This document shows positions 45,659 to 56,755 of a stretch of DNA of 64,000 nucleotides, piece by piece. Origin of the DNA: Streptomyces sp. L-9-10 (GTDB lineage Bacteria; Actinomycetota; Actinomycetes; Streptomycetales; Streptomycetaceae); the NCBI RefSeq assembly GCF_004151105.1, contig NZ_PHRF01000096.1, positions 1-64,000 of the forward strand, written 5' to 3'. Made by a program: the position numbers and the translations under genes. The notes beneath the pieces are model-generated. The model was not told the DNA's origin and did not search any database. It was given only the letters and a program-made list of their open reading frames with translations. Position 1 is the stretch's first letter. The number at the start of each line of letters is the position of its first letter.

Positions 45659-46264
45659 TCAGCGCGCCATTATCAGACTCATCGCCTCCGCGCGGGTGGC
45701 CGGAACCCGCAACTGGCCGCGGACGGCCGACGTGATCGTCTTGGCGCCCGGCTTCCGTACACCCCGCATGGTCATGCACATGTGCTCGCACTCGACGACC
45801 ACGATCACCCCGCGCGGGTCCAGGATCTCCATCAGCGAATCGGCGATCTGTGTGGTCAGCCGTTCCTGGACCTGCGGCCGGCGGGCGAACACATCCACCA
45901 GTCTGGCCAGCTTGGAGAGCCCGGTGATCTTCCCGTCCGAGGACGGGATGTAGCCGACATGAGCCACCCCGACAAAGGGGACAAGATGATGTTCACACGA
46001 AGACATCACTTCGATGTCCTTCACCAGGACCATCTCGTCATGGCCGAGGTCGAACGTCGTGGTCAGCACCTCTTCCGGCGTCTGCCAGAGCCCCGCGAAT
46101 ATCTCCCTGTACGCCCGCGCCACCCGGCCGGGAGTGGCCCGCAGACCCTCGCGGTCCGGGTCCTCCCCGACCGCGATCAGCAGCTCGCGCACGGCATTCT
46201 CGGCCCGCTTCTCATCGAATTCGCGGATGGGGCTCTCCCCGTCCAGCATCACCGGGTCGGTCAT
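45659..46264 (-). CDS. folE: GTP cyclohydrolase I
   Basis: First step of folate synthesis from GTP. 201 aa. Zinc ligands in SSCEHHLVPF and ECEHMCMTMRGV; GYIPSSDGKITGLSKLARLVDVFARRPQVQERLT is typical. Downstream of ftsH on the minus strand and convergent with the folP-folK run. Confidence 0.97.
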   Translation of the reverse strand: MTDPVMLDGESPIREFDEKRAENAVRELLIAVGEDPDREGLRATPGRVARAYREIFAGLWQTPEEVLTTTFDLGHDEMVLVKDIEVMSSCEHHLVPFVGVAHVGYIPSSDGKITGLSKLARLVDVFARRPQVQERLTTQIADSLMEILDPRGVIVVVECEHMCMTMRGVRKPGAKTITSAVRGQLRVPATRAEAMSLIMAR

Positions 46265-46374
46265 GTGTGCCTCGTTCCTGTGCCGTCCTGTGGGCGGGCA
46301 GACGAATGCCGCGCACCCACAGGCTAAAACCTGGGGGGCGCGGCATCCATTCCGGGCCAGGTGAGGCGCCGGGA

Positions 46375-48399
<2,025 letters not shown>

Positions 48400-48507
48400 C
48401 CATACGGAGCGAAGTCGCCCCGTCCCTCCTGCCCGTAGGTAAATGCTGCTGTGAGAAAAGACTGTTCTTCGGACGGTACCCCAGCATTGTGGCCCGCGAC
48501 CGCACGG

Positions 48508-48526
48508 GACGGGTGACAAACCCGTC
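48508..48526 (-). terminator. Small hairpin downstream of hpt
   Basis: Arms gacgggt (48508-48514) and acccgtc (48520-48526), loop gacaa, 108 bp after the hpt stop within the hpt-ftsH gap. Could attenuate or terminate hpt transcription; weak. Confidence 0.35.
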
Positions 48527-48633
48527 TTCCCATGCTCCAACGGCGCGAGGGGGTCTGGGGTTCCCGGCCGCGGCGAAGCCTTTCCGTGGAACCTCGCCGC
48601 TCTTCGGAGCGCTCAGCTGCGCCGAGGCGCGCT

Positions 48634-49194
48634 CTAACCGCCGTACACATGCGGAGCGAGCGTCCCGACGAAAGGCATGTTGCGGTACTTTTCCGAGTAA
48701 TCCAGGCCATATCCCACGACAAACTCATTGGGAATGTCGAAGCCGATCCATTTGACGTCGATCGCGACCTTTGCGGCATCCGGCTTACGGAGCAGGGTGC
48801 AGACTTCGAGCGAGGCCGGCTCCCGCGAACCGAGGTTGGAGAGCAGCCACGACAGGGTCAGACCCGAGTCGATGATGTCCTCGACGATCAGTACGTGCCT
48901 GCCCTTGATGTCGGTGTCCAGGTCCTTGAGGATCCGGACCACGCCGGAGGACTGTGTGCCCGCCCCGTACGAGGAGACGGCCATCCAGTCCATCGTCACG
49001 GGGGTGGACAGCGCCCGCGCCAGGTCCGCCATGACCATGACGGCGCCCTTGAGGACTCCGACGAGAAGCAGGTCCTTGCCCGCGTACTCCGCGTCGATCT
49101 TCGCGGCCAGATCGGCCAGCTTCGCGTCGATCTCTTCCTTGGTGATGAGCACCGACTGGAGGTCGTTGCCCATGTCCTTGTCGTCCACCCGCAT
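48634..49194 (-). CDS. hpt: Hypoxanthine phosphoribosyltransferase
   Basis: Purine salvage. 186 aa from ATG 49194 (MRVDDKDMGNDL start). PRPP loop HVLIVEDIIDSGLTLSWLL and LVGVLKGAVMVMADLAR are conserved. Between tilS and ftsH, an order shared by many Gram-positives. Confidence 0.95.
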   Translation of the reverse strand: MRVDDKDMGNDLQSVLITKEEIDAKLADLAAKIDAEYAGKDLLLVGVLKGAVMVMADLARALSTPVTMDWMAVSSYGAGTQSSGVVRILKDLDTDIKGRHVLIVEDIIDSGLTLSWLLSNLGSREPASLEVCTLLRKPDAAKVAIDVKWIGFDIPNEFVVGYGLDYSEKYRNMPFVGTLAPHVYGG

Positions 49195-49271
49195 CACTTT
49201 CGTCGTCGGCCGGGGGTCCGGGGCCAAGGCACTGGCGGCCCGGGAGACACAGCCGTAAGTGCATCAGCGCT

Positions 49272-50300
49272 TCAGCCCTGCCGGATGACCAGTCTGCCAC
49301 CCTGCCTCCGGGCCTCTACGCGGCCGGGCAGGTTGATGGCTCCCTGGCCGCGCCAGCCGGTGATCAGGCGGTCGACCTCTTCGATGTGACGGGCGAACAG
49401 CGAACCCGCGGGGGCGCCCGCGGCGATGACCGCGCGGCGCAGTACGCGGCGGCGGACGGCGGCCGGGAGGACGTACAGCTTGGCGCACTGCAATTGTCCT
49501 GATTCGTCCCGTACGGACTCCTCGACGGTGGCCGCCCAGGTGTCCAGGGCGTCGGCGTCGTCGCGGGAGAGCTGTGCCGTACGGGCCAGGGCCTCGACGA
49601 CGCCCTTGCCGAGCGCCTTCTCCAGGGCCGGCAGTCCTTCGTGGCGCAGTCGTGAACGGGTGTACGCGGGGTCGGTGTTGTGCGGGTCGTCCCAGACGGG
49701 GATGGACTGGACGAGGCAGGCCTTGCGGGCGGTCTGCCGGTCGAGCTGGAGGAAGGGGCGCCGGTAGCGGCCGGACGCCCCCGAGACGGCGGCCATGCCG
49801 GACAGCGAGCGCGTGCCGGAGCCGCGGGCGAGCCCGAGGAGCACCGTTTCGGCCTGGTCGTCGCGGGTGTGGCCGAGCAGGACGGCGGCGGCGCGGTGGC
49901 GCTCCGCGGCGGCGTCGAGCGCGGCGTAGCGTGCGTCGCGTGCGGCTGCCTCGGGACCGCCCTCCCGGCCGACGGTCACGGCGACGGATTCGACGGGGTC
50001 CAGGCGCATGGCGCGGAGTCGGGTGACGACTTCGGCGGCGCGGACGGCGGAGCCGGCCTGGAGTCCGTGGTCGACGGTGACGGCTCCGGCGCGGACGGAA
50101 AGTTTGGGGGCCTCGAAGGCGAGGGCGGAGGCGAGCGCCATGGAGTCGGCGCCGCCGGAGCAGGCGACGAGCACGAGCGGCGGCTCACCGAGGGGGACGG
50201 GCGGGGCGGCGGAGTAGTTCTCCGCCCGGTCGGTGAGGACGTCGTGGAGTACGCGGCGGACCGCCAGGCGTATCGCCGCGACCGCAGGATGGGGACCCAT
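49272..50300 (-). CDS. tilS: tRNA(Ile)-lysidine synthetase
   Basis: Modifies C34 of the AUA-reading tRNA-Ile. 342 aa from ATG 50300 (MGPHPAVAAIRLAVRR). PP-loop VACSGGADSMALASAL, VTVDHGLQAGSA, LLGHTRDDQAETVLLGLARGSG. The 187-bp gap to the metalloprotease gene shows no feature I can name. Confidence 0.95.
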   Translation of the reverse strand: MGPHPAVAAIRLAVRRVLHDVLTDRAENYSAAPPVPLGEPPLVLVACSGGADSMALASALAFEAPKLSVRAGAVTVDHGLQAGSAVRAAEVVTRLRAMRLDPVESVAVTVGREGGPEAAARDARYAALDAAAERHRAAAVLLGHTRDDQAETVLLGLARGSGTRSLSGMAAVSGASGRYRRPFLQLDRQTARKACLVQSIPVWDDPHNTDPAYTRSRLRHEGLPALEKALGKGVVEALARTAQLSRDDADALDTWAATVEESVRDESGQLQCAKLYVLPAAVRRRVLRRAVIAAGAPAGSLFARHIEEVDRLITGWRGQGAINLPGRVEARRQGGRLVIRQG

Positions 50301-50487
50301 ATCCGGTGCCCTTCGTGATGTTATTTGGGGGGTGCCTCGGTCGGAGTAAGGACGGAGAACGTCACTCAGAGTGCGTCGATGGTGACAGAACCGAGCCATT
50401 ACCCGAGCATTGCACGCCTATCCCTCACCCACGGTCCCTCGGATGGGTGATACCTGAGGCGTACTTCTGCCGTGAGCCGCGCCCGTC

Positions 50488-51618
50488 TCAGGAGTCCGCC
50501 CTGCGGTGCACCCGTGCGATCCAGTCCGCCGGTTTAGCGATCTCCGCCTTGGTCGGGAGGGTGTTCGGCGAGGTCCAGACCCGGTTGAAGCCGTCCATGC
50601 CGGTCTCCTCGACCACGGCCCGTACGAACCGCTCACCGTCCCGGTACTGGCGCAGCTTGGCGTCGAGGCCGAGCAGTTTGCGCAGGGCCTGGTCGAGGCG
50701 GCCGGCGCCGCGGGCCCTGCGCTGCTGGAACTTCTCGCGGATCTCGGCGACCGACGGCACGACGGCCGGTCCCACGCCGTCCATCACATAGTCGGCGTGG
50801 CCTTCGAGCAGGGACATCACGGCGGTGAGCCGGCCGAGGATCTCGCGCTGCCCGGGGGTCTGCACCAGTTCGACGATGCTGCGGCCGTCCTCGTCCTCCT
50901 CGCCCTCCGGGCGCCCGCCCGCGAGCGACTGCGCGGCTTCGCGGAGCCGTTCGACGAGGGTCATCGGGTCGACCTCGGTCTGGTCGAGGAATGACTGGAT
51001 CTCGCCCTGGAGGTGGTCGCGCAGCCAGGGCACGCCGGTGAACTGGGTGCGGTGGGTCTCCTCGTGGAGGGCGACCCAGAGCCTGAAGTCGTGGGGGTCC
51101 ACGTCCAGTTCGCGTTCGACGTGGACGATGTTGGGGGCCACGAGCAGCAGCCGCCCGCCGCCGTCCGCGGCGGCGGGGAGATCGCGGGTGGCGGGGGCGA
51201 ACGTCTCGTACTGGCCGAGGACGCGGGACGACATGAACGACAGGAGCATGCCCAGCTCCACGCCGGTCACCTTGCCGCCGACCGCGCCGAGCACGGCGCC
51301 ACCGGGACCGCCGGGGCGGCGGTCCTGCATCTTCGACAGGAGGGGCCCCAGCAGCTCGCGGAATCCGGCGACGTTCGCCTTGACCCAGCCGGCCCGGTCC
51401 ACGACCAGGACGGGGGTGTCGGGCGGCTCGTGGCCGTCGGGGACCATGCGCGTGTACGCGCGGACGTGCTCTTCCGAGGACTTCGCGTGCCGCCGCAGCT
51501 CGGCGACGATCTCTCGCGCCTCGTCGCGGGTCACTTCCGGTCCCGGCCGCACGAGGCGGGTCGCGGTCGCCACCGCGAGATTCCAGTCGACCATCTGGGC
51601 ACCACCGATGCTCGTCAT
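50488..51618 (-). CDS. Zinc-dependent metalloprotease (DUF2342 family)
   Basis: 376 aa, actinobacterial family placed next to tilS. Starts MTSIGGAQMVDWNLAVATATR; active-site ALHEETHRTQF (HExxH) and a third ligand region SLLEGHADYVMD. Soluble, no signal peptide. Substrate unknown. Confidence 0.92.
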   Translation of the reverse strand: MTSIGGAQMVDWNLAVATATRLVRPGPEVTRDEAREIVAELRRHAKSSEEHVRAYTRMVPDGHEPPDTPVLVVDRAGWVKANVAGFRELLGPLLSKMQDRRPGGPGGAVLGAVGGKVTGVELGMLLSFMSSRVLGQYETFAPATRDLPAAADGGGRLLLVAPNIVHVERELDVDPHDFRLWVALHEETHRTQFTGVPWLRDHLQGEIQSFLDQTEVDPMTLVERLREAAQSLAGGRPEGEEDEDGRSIVELVQTPGQREILGRLTAVMSLLEGHADYVMDGVGPAVVPSVAEIREKFQQRRARGAGRLDQALRKLLGLDAKLRQYRDGERFVRAVVEETGMDGFNRVWTSPNTLPTKAEIAKPADWIARVHRRADS

Positions 51619-51755
51619 GCGTCAACCGTACGTGCTCAACCTGGGGAGCGGTGGGGTGTGGGTGGCCCGGTTCTTCCCCTACCGGGCCCTTAAGGGGCGC
51701 GGCGGACCCTCAGGGGGCCCGCCGGGGCGGGCCCCGGGGGCCGGCGGGGCGCTCG

Positions 51756-53156
51756 TTACGGGACGAGCGCCGCGGAGAGCCGGTCCAGGGCCTTCTGGGC
51801 GGTGCCGGGGGCGGGGGTGGAGCCCGCCATGAAGGCGAAGGCCAGCAGCCGGCCCCGGGCGTCGACGACCGTGCCCGCCAGGGCGTTCACCCCGGTGAGC
51901 GTGCCTGTCTTGGCGCGGATGAGTCCGGCGGCGGGCCCGGCGTCCGCGTACCGGCCGCGGAGGGTGCCGTTGAACCCGGCGACCGGCAGCCCGGTGAGCA
52001 CGGGGCGCAGTTCGGGGCGCGCGGGGTCGGCCGCGCGGGCCAGCAGGGCGGTGAGCAGGGCGGCGCTGACCCTGCCCTGGCGGTTCAGGCCGCTGCCGTC
52101 GGCGAAGCGGGCGCCGGTGACGGGCAGTCCGAGCTTCTTGAGCTCGGCGCCGACGGCCCGGCCCGCGCCCTCGAAGCTCGCGGGTTCACGGGCCGCGATG
52201 GCGGTCTGCCGGGCCAGGGACTCGGCGATGTCGTTGTCGCTCTCGGTCAGCGCGCGTTCGACGAGGTCGGAGAGGGGACGGGAGTAGGTCCTGGCGACGG
52301 TCTCCGAGCCCTTGGGCGGCTTGCCGGGCTCGGGCGGGGCCGAGGTACGGATGCCGCGTTCGCGCAGCAGTCCGGCGAAGAAGCGGGCGGCGTCGCCCGC
52401 CGGGTCGCCGCTGCGGGGAGCGGGTCCGCCGCGGGATGTGTTCAGCCGGCCCTGATCGGCCATCAGGGCGACGACGGGGGCGATGTTGTCGTTGGGGCCG
52501 ATCGGGTGTTCGCGGCGGCCGGAGTAGAGGGAGGTGTCGTAGCGGAACTCGACCTTGGTGACGCCGCGGTCGCGCAGCGCGCGGGCGGTGTCGTCGGCGA
52601 GGGCGCGCAGTCCCGCCCGGCCGAGGGTGGCGTCGCCGCCGCCGACCAGGGTGATCCTGCGGGCGTCCGGGGTGGAGGTGACCGTGGTGGCGATGCGGTG
52701 GTCGGGGCCGAGCGCGGAGAGCGCGGCGGCCATCGTCGCGATCTTGACCGTGGAGGCCGGGGTCATCGGGGTGCCGGCCGCCCGCCCGTAGAGCGGTTCG
52801 CCGGTGGCGACGTCGATGACGGACGCGGAGCGGGCCTTGCCGAGCGCGGGGTCGTCGAGGAGCGGTCCGAGCTTCTTCCTGAGATCCACGGAAGCCGTTC
52901 CGGCATTCGGGGGCGCGGCACCGGGTGCGGAGAGCTCGGAGAGCACGCCGGCGGCGCTGGGGGCGGGCGCGGGTGTACGGGGGGCGGACGGGCCGTGATG
53001 TGCGCCACCCGTACGGCTCTGCGCGACCGCCCACTCCCGCTCGGCCCTACGCTGACCGGAGTCCCAGGGGCCGGCCGCGGCCACCGCCGCGGCGGCGAGC
53101 GCCATGCCGACCACGACGGAACCCGCCGTGAGCTGCCACACTTTCGGCTCAAGCAT
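51756..53156 (-). CDS. dacB: D-alanyl-D-alanine carboxypeptidase/endopeptidase (PBP4, DacB)
   Basis: 466 aa, class C low-molecular-mass PBP. N-terminal membrane/signal helix (~9-29), Pro/Ala-rich spacer, then peptidase S13 fold with Ser135-x-x-Lys138 (TPASTVKIA), SDN (ESDNDIAE) and KTG (IRAKTGTLTGVNAL). Trims or cuts peptidoglycan cross-links outside the membrane. ATG 53156. Divergent from ppa. Confidence 0.95.
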   Translation of the reverse strand: MLEPKVWQLTAGSVVVGMALAAAAVAAAGPWDSGQRRAEREWAVAQSRTGGAHHGPSAPRTPAPAPSAAGVLSELSAPGAAPPNAGTASVDLRKKLGPLLDDPALGKARSASVIDVATGEPLYGRAAGTPMTPASTVKIATMAAALSALGPDHRIATTVTSTPDARRITLVGGGDATLGRAGLRALADDTARALRDRGVTKVEFRYDTSLYSGRREHPIGPNDNIAPVVALMADQGRLNTSRGGPAPRSGDPAGDAARFFAGLLRERGIRTSAPPEPGKPPKGSETVARTYSRPLSDLVERALTESDNDIAESLARQTAIAAREPASFEGAGRAVGAELKKLGLPVTGARFADGSGLNRQGRVSAALLTALLARAADPARPELRPVLTGLPVAGFNGTLRGRYADAGPAAGLIRAKTGTLTGVNALAGTVVDARGRLLAFAFMAGSTPAPGTAQKALDRLSAALVP

Positions 53157-53333
53157 GGTTGACCAGCCCCTTTCGCGATCACACTGCTGCGTGGGGGACA
53201 CTTAATCACTGCGCCTTGCGACGAGCATGGCACCCCGGCCAGCAGTGGGCTCTTCGTCCGCTCCCGGACGGGGGGTCTCCTGCGTGAAGACGCAGCACCA
53301 CTGACAAATGTGTTGATCATGGAGGAGCCACCC

Positions 53334-53828
53334 GTGGAGTTCGACGTCACCATCGAGATCCCTAAGGGTTCGCGGAACAAGTACGAGGTGGACCACGAGA
53401 CCGGTCGGATCCGTCTTGACCGTCGTCTCTTCACCTCGACCAGCTACCCCGCGGACTACGGATTCGTCGAGAACACCCTCGGCGAGGACGGCGACCCGCT
53501 GGACGCGCTGGTCATCCTGGACGAGCCGACCTTCCCGGGCTGTCTCATCAAGTGCCGTGCCATCGGCATGTTCCGGATGACCGACGAGGCCGGCGGGGAC
53601 GACAAGCTGCTGTGTGTCCCGGCGTCCGACCCCCGGGTGGAGCACCTGCGCGACATCCACCACGTCTCGGAGTTCGACCGCCTGGAGATCCAGCACTTCT
53701 TCGAGGTCTACAAGGACCTGGAGCCCGGCAAGTCCGTCGAGGGCGCCGACTGGGTCGGCCGCGCCGAGGCCGAGGCCGAGATCGAGGCCTCGTACAAGCG
53801 ACTTGAGGCCCAGGGCGGCGCGCACTGA
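53334..53828 (+). CDS. ppa: Inorganic pyrophosphatase
   Basis: 164 aa family I enzyme. VEFDVTIEIPKGSRNKYEVDHETG, ADYGFVENTLGEDGDPLDALV (acidic metal-binding cluster) and CVPASDPRVEHLRDI. GTG 53334 is set by GGAGGAG upstream; the ATGs before it would include that site. Confidence 0.96.
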   Translation: MEFDVTIEIPKGSRNKYEVDHETGRIRLDRRLFTSTSYPADYGFVENTLGEDGDPLDALVILDEPTFPGCLIKCRAIGMFRMTDEAGGDDKLLCVPASDPRVEHLRDIHHVSEFDRLEIQHFFEVYKDLEPGKSVEGADWVGRAEAEAEIEASYKRLEAQGGAH

Positions 53829-54031
53829 CCAGACGCTGAACCGAACACCGGCCGCGCGCTCGCGCGTGTGACCGGCCGGCCGCCGGGCGATGACAGGCGG
53901 ATGACGGGCGGCGTACCCCCGGAGGGTGCGCCGCCCGTCCGCGTGTGTGGTTACCCATGTCCATGCCCATACTGGGCAGACGTGTGGCTGCGCGGCGCCG
54001 AGATCCGGCCCCAGGAACGAGGGAGCAGAGG

Positions 54032-55711
54032 GTGGTGGCGGAGTCCGACGGTCCCGAGGACCGGAAGCCTCAGACGGACGAGGCGCACAGCGCCTTCACC
54101 CCGCCGTCCGGGATGGAGCAGCCGCCGTTTCCCGAGGACGACCATCCGACGTCGGAGTTCGCGCTTCCCGAGGGACTGAGTACGGAACAGCAGGCCGAGC
54201 CGGAGGGCTCGGCCTTCGATCTGCCGGGCGGTACACCGGCCGGCGCGGCCGGCGGCCGGCAGTCGTCCCCCGCGTACACCCCCGCCCGGGGCGTCCCGGT
54301 GGTCCGGCTGAGCAAGGAAGCCCCCTGGCAGGACCGGATGCGCACCCTGCTGCGGATGCCGTCCGGCGAGCGGCCCGTACCGGAGAGGGTCCAGCGCCAC
54401 GACGACCAGGGGCCCGCCGTACCCCGGGTGCTCGACCTGACGCTCCGTATCGGTGAGCTGCTGCTGGCCGGCGGCGAGGGCGCCGAGGACGTCGAGGCCG
54501 CCATGTTCGCCGTCAGCCGCGCGTACGGCCTCGACCGCTGCGAGCCGACCGTCACCTTCACCCTGCTGTCCATCTCCCATCAGCCGTCGCTGGTGGACGA
54601 CCCGGTGACGGCCAGCAGGACCGTACGCAGACGGGGTACCGACTACACCCGGCTGTCCGCCGTCTACACACTCATCGACGACATCACCACCGAGGACACG
54701 GACGTCACGCTGGAGGAGGCGTACCGGCGCCTCGCGGAGATCCGCCGTAACCGGCACCCGTACCCCGGCTGGGCGCTGACCGTGTCGAGCGGGCTGCTGG
54801 CCGGGGCGGCGTCCGTGCTGGTCGGTGGTGGCGTGGTGGTGTTCGCGGCGGCGGCGCTCGGCGCGATGCTCGGCGACCGGCTGGCCTGGTTGTGCGCCGG
54901 GCGCGGGCTGCCGGAGTTCTATCAGTTCGTGGTGGCCGCGATGCCGCCCGCCGCGATGGGGGTGGCGCTGACGCTGCTGGGCCCGCTCGTGTCGTGGGAG
55001 GGCCGGCCCTCGGCGGTGATCACCGGTGGTCTCTTCGCGCTGCTGCCGGGGCGGGCGCTGGTGGCGGGGGTGCAGGACGGGCTGACGGGCTATTACATCA
55101 CCGCCGCCGCACGGCTCCTGGAAGTCATGTACTTCTTCATCGCGATCGTCGTCGGGGTACTGCTCGTGCTCTACCTGGGCGTGCAGCTGCACGCCCAGCT
55201 GACGCCGGAGGCGGCGCTGCACAGCGACGTACGGCCGGTGGCCCAGACGCTCGCGGCGGTGACGCTGAGCTTCGCCTTCGCGATCCTGCTCCAGCAGGAC
55301 CGCTCGACCGTCCTGATGGTCGCGCTCAACGGCGGTGTGGCCTGGATCGTCTACGCGGCGATGCATGACGTGGGCGGTATCTCGCCGGTGGCCGCGACGG
55401 CGGTCGCCGCCGGTCTGGTGGGACTGTTCGGGCAGCTCTTCTCGCGCTACCAGTTCGCTTCCGCGCTGCCCTACATCACGGCGGCGATCGGACCGCTGCT
55501 GCCGGGCTCGGCGACCTACTTCGGGCTCCTGGGCTTCGCGCAGAACGAGCCGGCCCGCGGGCTCACGTCGCTGTCCCAGGCGGTGGCGCTGGCGCTGGCG
55601 ATCGCCGTCGGGGTGAACCTCGGCGGGGAGATCGCCCGGCTGTTCCTCACGGTGCCGGGGGCGGGCCAGGCGTCGAGCCGCCGCGCGGCCAAGCGGACGC
55701 GCGGCTTCTGA
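54032..55711 (+). CDS. Threonine/serine exporter family protein (ThrE-like)
   Basis: 559 aa if started at GTG 54032 (GGGAG 6-7 nt upstream); upstream ATGs at 53945 and 53957 are in frame, so the start is uncertain. A ~120-residue Pro/Glu-rich N-terminus precedes the ThrE domain (LDLTLRIGELLLAGGEGAEDVEAAMFAVSRAYGLDRCE) and about ten membrane helices (DUF1212 plus ThrE_2). Probable amino-acid efflux. Ends 16 bp before the convergent dedA-like gene. Confidence 0.88.
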   Translation: MVAESDGPEDRKPQTDEAHSAFTPPSGMEQPPFPEDDHPTSEFALPEGLSTEQQAEPEGSAFDLPGGTPAGAAGGRQSSPAYTPARGVPVVRLSKEAPWQDRMRTLLRMPSGERPVPERVQRHDDQGPAVPRVLDLTLRIGELLLAGGEGAEDVEAAMFAVSRAYGLDRCEPTVTFTLLSISHQPSLVDDPVTASRTVRRRGTDYTRLSAVYTLIDDITTEDTDVTLEEAYRRLAEIRRNRHPYPGWALTVSSGLLAGAASVLVGGGVVVFAAAALGAMLGDRLAWLCAGRGLPEFYQFVVAAMPPAAMGVALTLLGPLVSWEGRPSAVITGGLFALLPGRALVAGVQDGLTGYYITAAARLLEVMYFFIAIVVGVLLVLYLGVQLHAQLTPEAALHSDVRPVAQTLAAVTLSFAFAILLQQDRSTVLMVALNGGVAWIVYAAMHDVGGISPVAATAVAAGLVGLFGQLFSRYQFASALPYITAAIGPLLPGSATYFGLLGFAQNEPARGLTSLSQAVALALAIAVGVNLGGEIARLFLTVPGAGQASSRRAAKRTRGF

Positions 55712-55727
55712 CGGGTTCCGGGGCGGG

Positions 55728-56510
55728 TCAGCGCTTGGCGTGACGGCCGCGGCCGCCGCTGCCGGGGGCGCCCGGCGTACCCGGGCCGCCCTGGGCGCCG
55801 GGCGGCGTCATGGGAGCGCGCCCGTCCGTCGCGGCCGTACCCGGGCCGACCGGACCGTCGTCGACGCCGGGCTGCCGCGCGGCGGCCTTCTTGGACTTGG
55901 AGCGCGCCCGCAGGAACTCGATCACGATCGGCAGCACCGAGAGCACCACGATGCCGATCAGGATCATCTCGATGTTCTTGGTCACGAACTCGATCTTGCC
56001 GAGCGCGGCCCCCAGCAGCGTGACGCCCGCGCCCCAGAGCGTGCCGCCGACGATGTTGTACGTGATGAACGAGCGGTAGTTCATCCGGCTCACACCGGCG
56101 ATGATCGGCGTGAACGTACGGACGACGGGCACGAAGCGCGCGAGGACCAGCGACTTCGGGCCGTACTTCTCGAAGAACTCGTGCGCCTTCTCGACGTTCT
56201 CCTGCTTGAAGAGCTTGGAGTCCGGGCGCTTGAACAGCGCGGGACCCACCTTCCGGCCGAAGAGATAGCCGACCTGGTCACCGATGATCGCGGCGAACAC
56301 GATCAGCAGGCAGACCAGCCAGAGCGGGGTCTTGAGGGTGCCGGCCGTCACCAGCAGGCCGGTGGTGAAGAGCAGCGAGTCGCCCGGCAGGAAAAAGCCG
56401 ATGAGCAGGCCCGACTCGGCGAAGACGATGACCAGAACGCCGATCAGCCCGAAGGTCCCGATCAGATAATCCGGATCCAGCCAGCTGGGTCCGAGGGCAA
56501 GGGTGGTCAC
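55728..56510 (-). CDS. DedA-family membrane protein
   Basis: 260 aa. FAESGLLIGFFLPGDSLLFTTGLL, GDQVGYLFGRKVGPALF, and RFVPVVRTFTPIIAGVSRMNYRSF are hallmarks of DedA/SNARE-associated proteins, implicated in undecaprenyl-phosphate or lipid flipping and in pH/membrane-potential homeostasis. The last ~60 residues are a Pro/Gly-rich cytosolic tail. Confidence 0.93.
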   Translation of the reverse strand: MTTLALGPSWLDPDYLIGTFGLIGVLVIVFAESGLLIGFFLPGDSLLFTTGLLVTAGTLKTPLWLVCLLIVFAAIIGDQVGYLFGRKVGPALFKRPDSKLFKQENVEKAHEFFEKYGPKSLVLARFVPVVRTFTPIIAGVSRMNYRSFITYNIVGGTLWGAGVTLLGAALGKIEFVTKNIEMILIGIVVLSVLPIVIEFLRARSKSKKAAARQPGVDDGPVGPGTAATDGRAPMTPPGAQGGPGTPGAPGSGGRGRHAKR

Positions 56511-56755
56511 GGGTTCCGGACTCCTGTGTCATTAGTCGGTCGATCGTCGATTCGGCGTATTCGGCCGCGCACAAGCTATCAACGCCTACCGTCCCTCCCA
56601 GGTTCCACCCGGCCCCTTGCCCGCGCAGTCCGGATCCGGCCGGGGCCCCACACCGGACGCGCCGGTGCAGACCCGCCCAAAGCCGCGTGCCCGCCGGGCG
56701 CGACCGCGTCCCGGGAAAGGGGAGCGGAAGCGTTACGGGCGGTTACGGTGAGCGC

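Noticed and set aside
53310..53333. Upstream ATG starts for ppa
   Set aside because: They would place the strong GGAGGAG ribosome site inside the coding region; GTG 53334 fits the family start.
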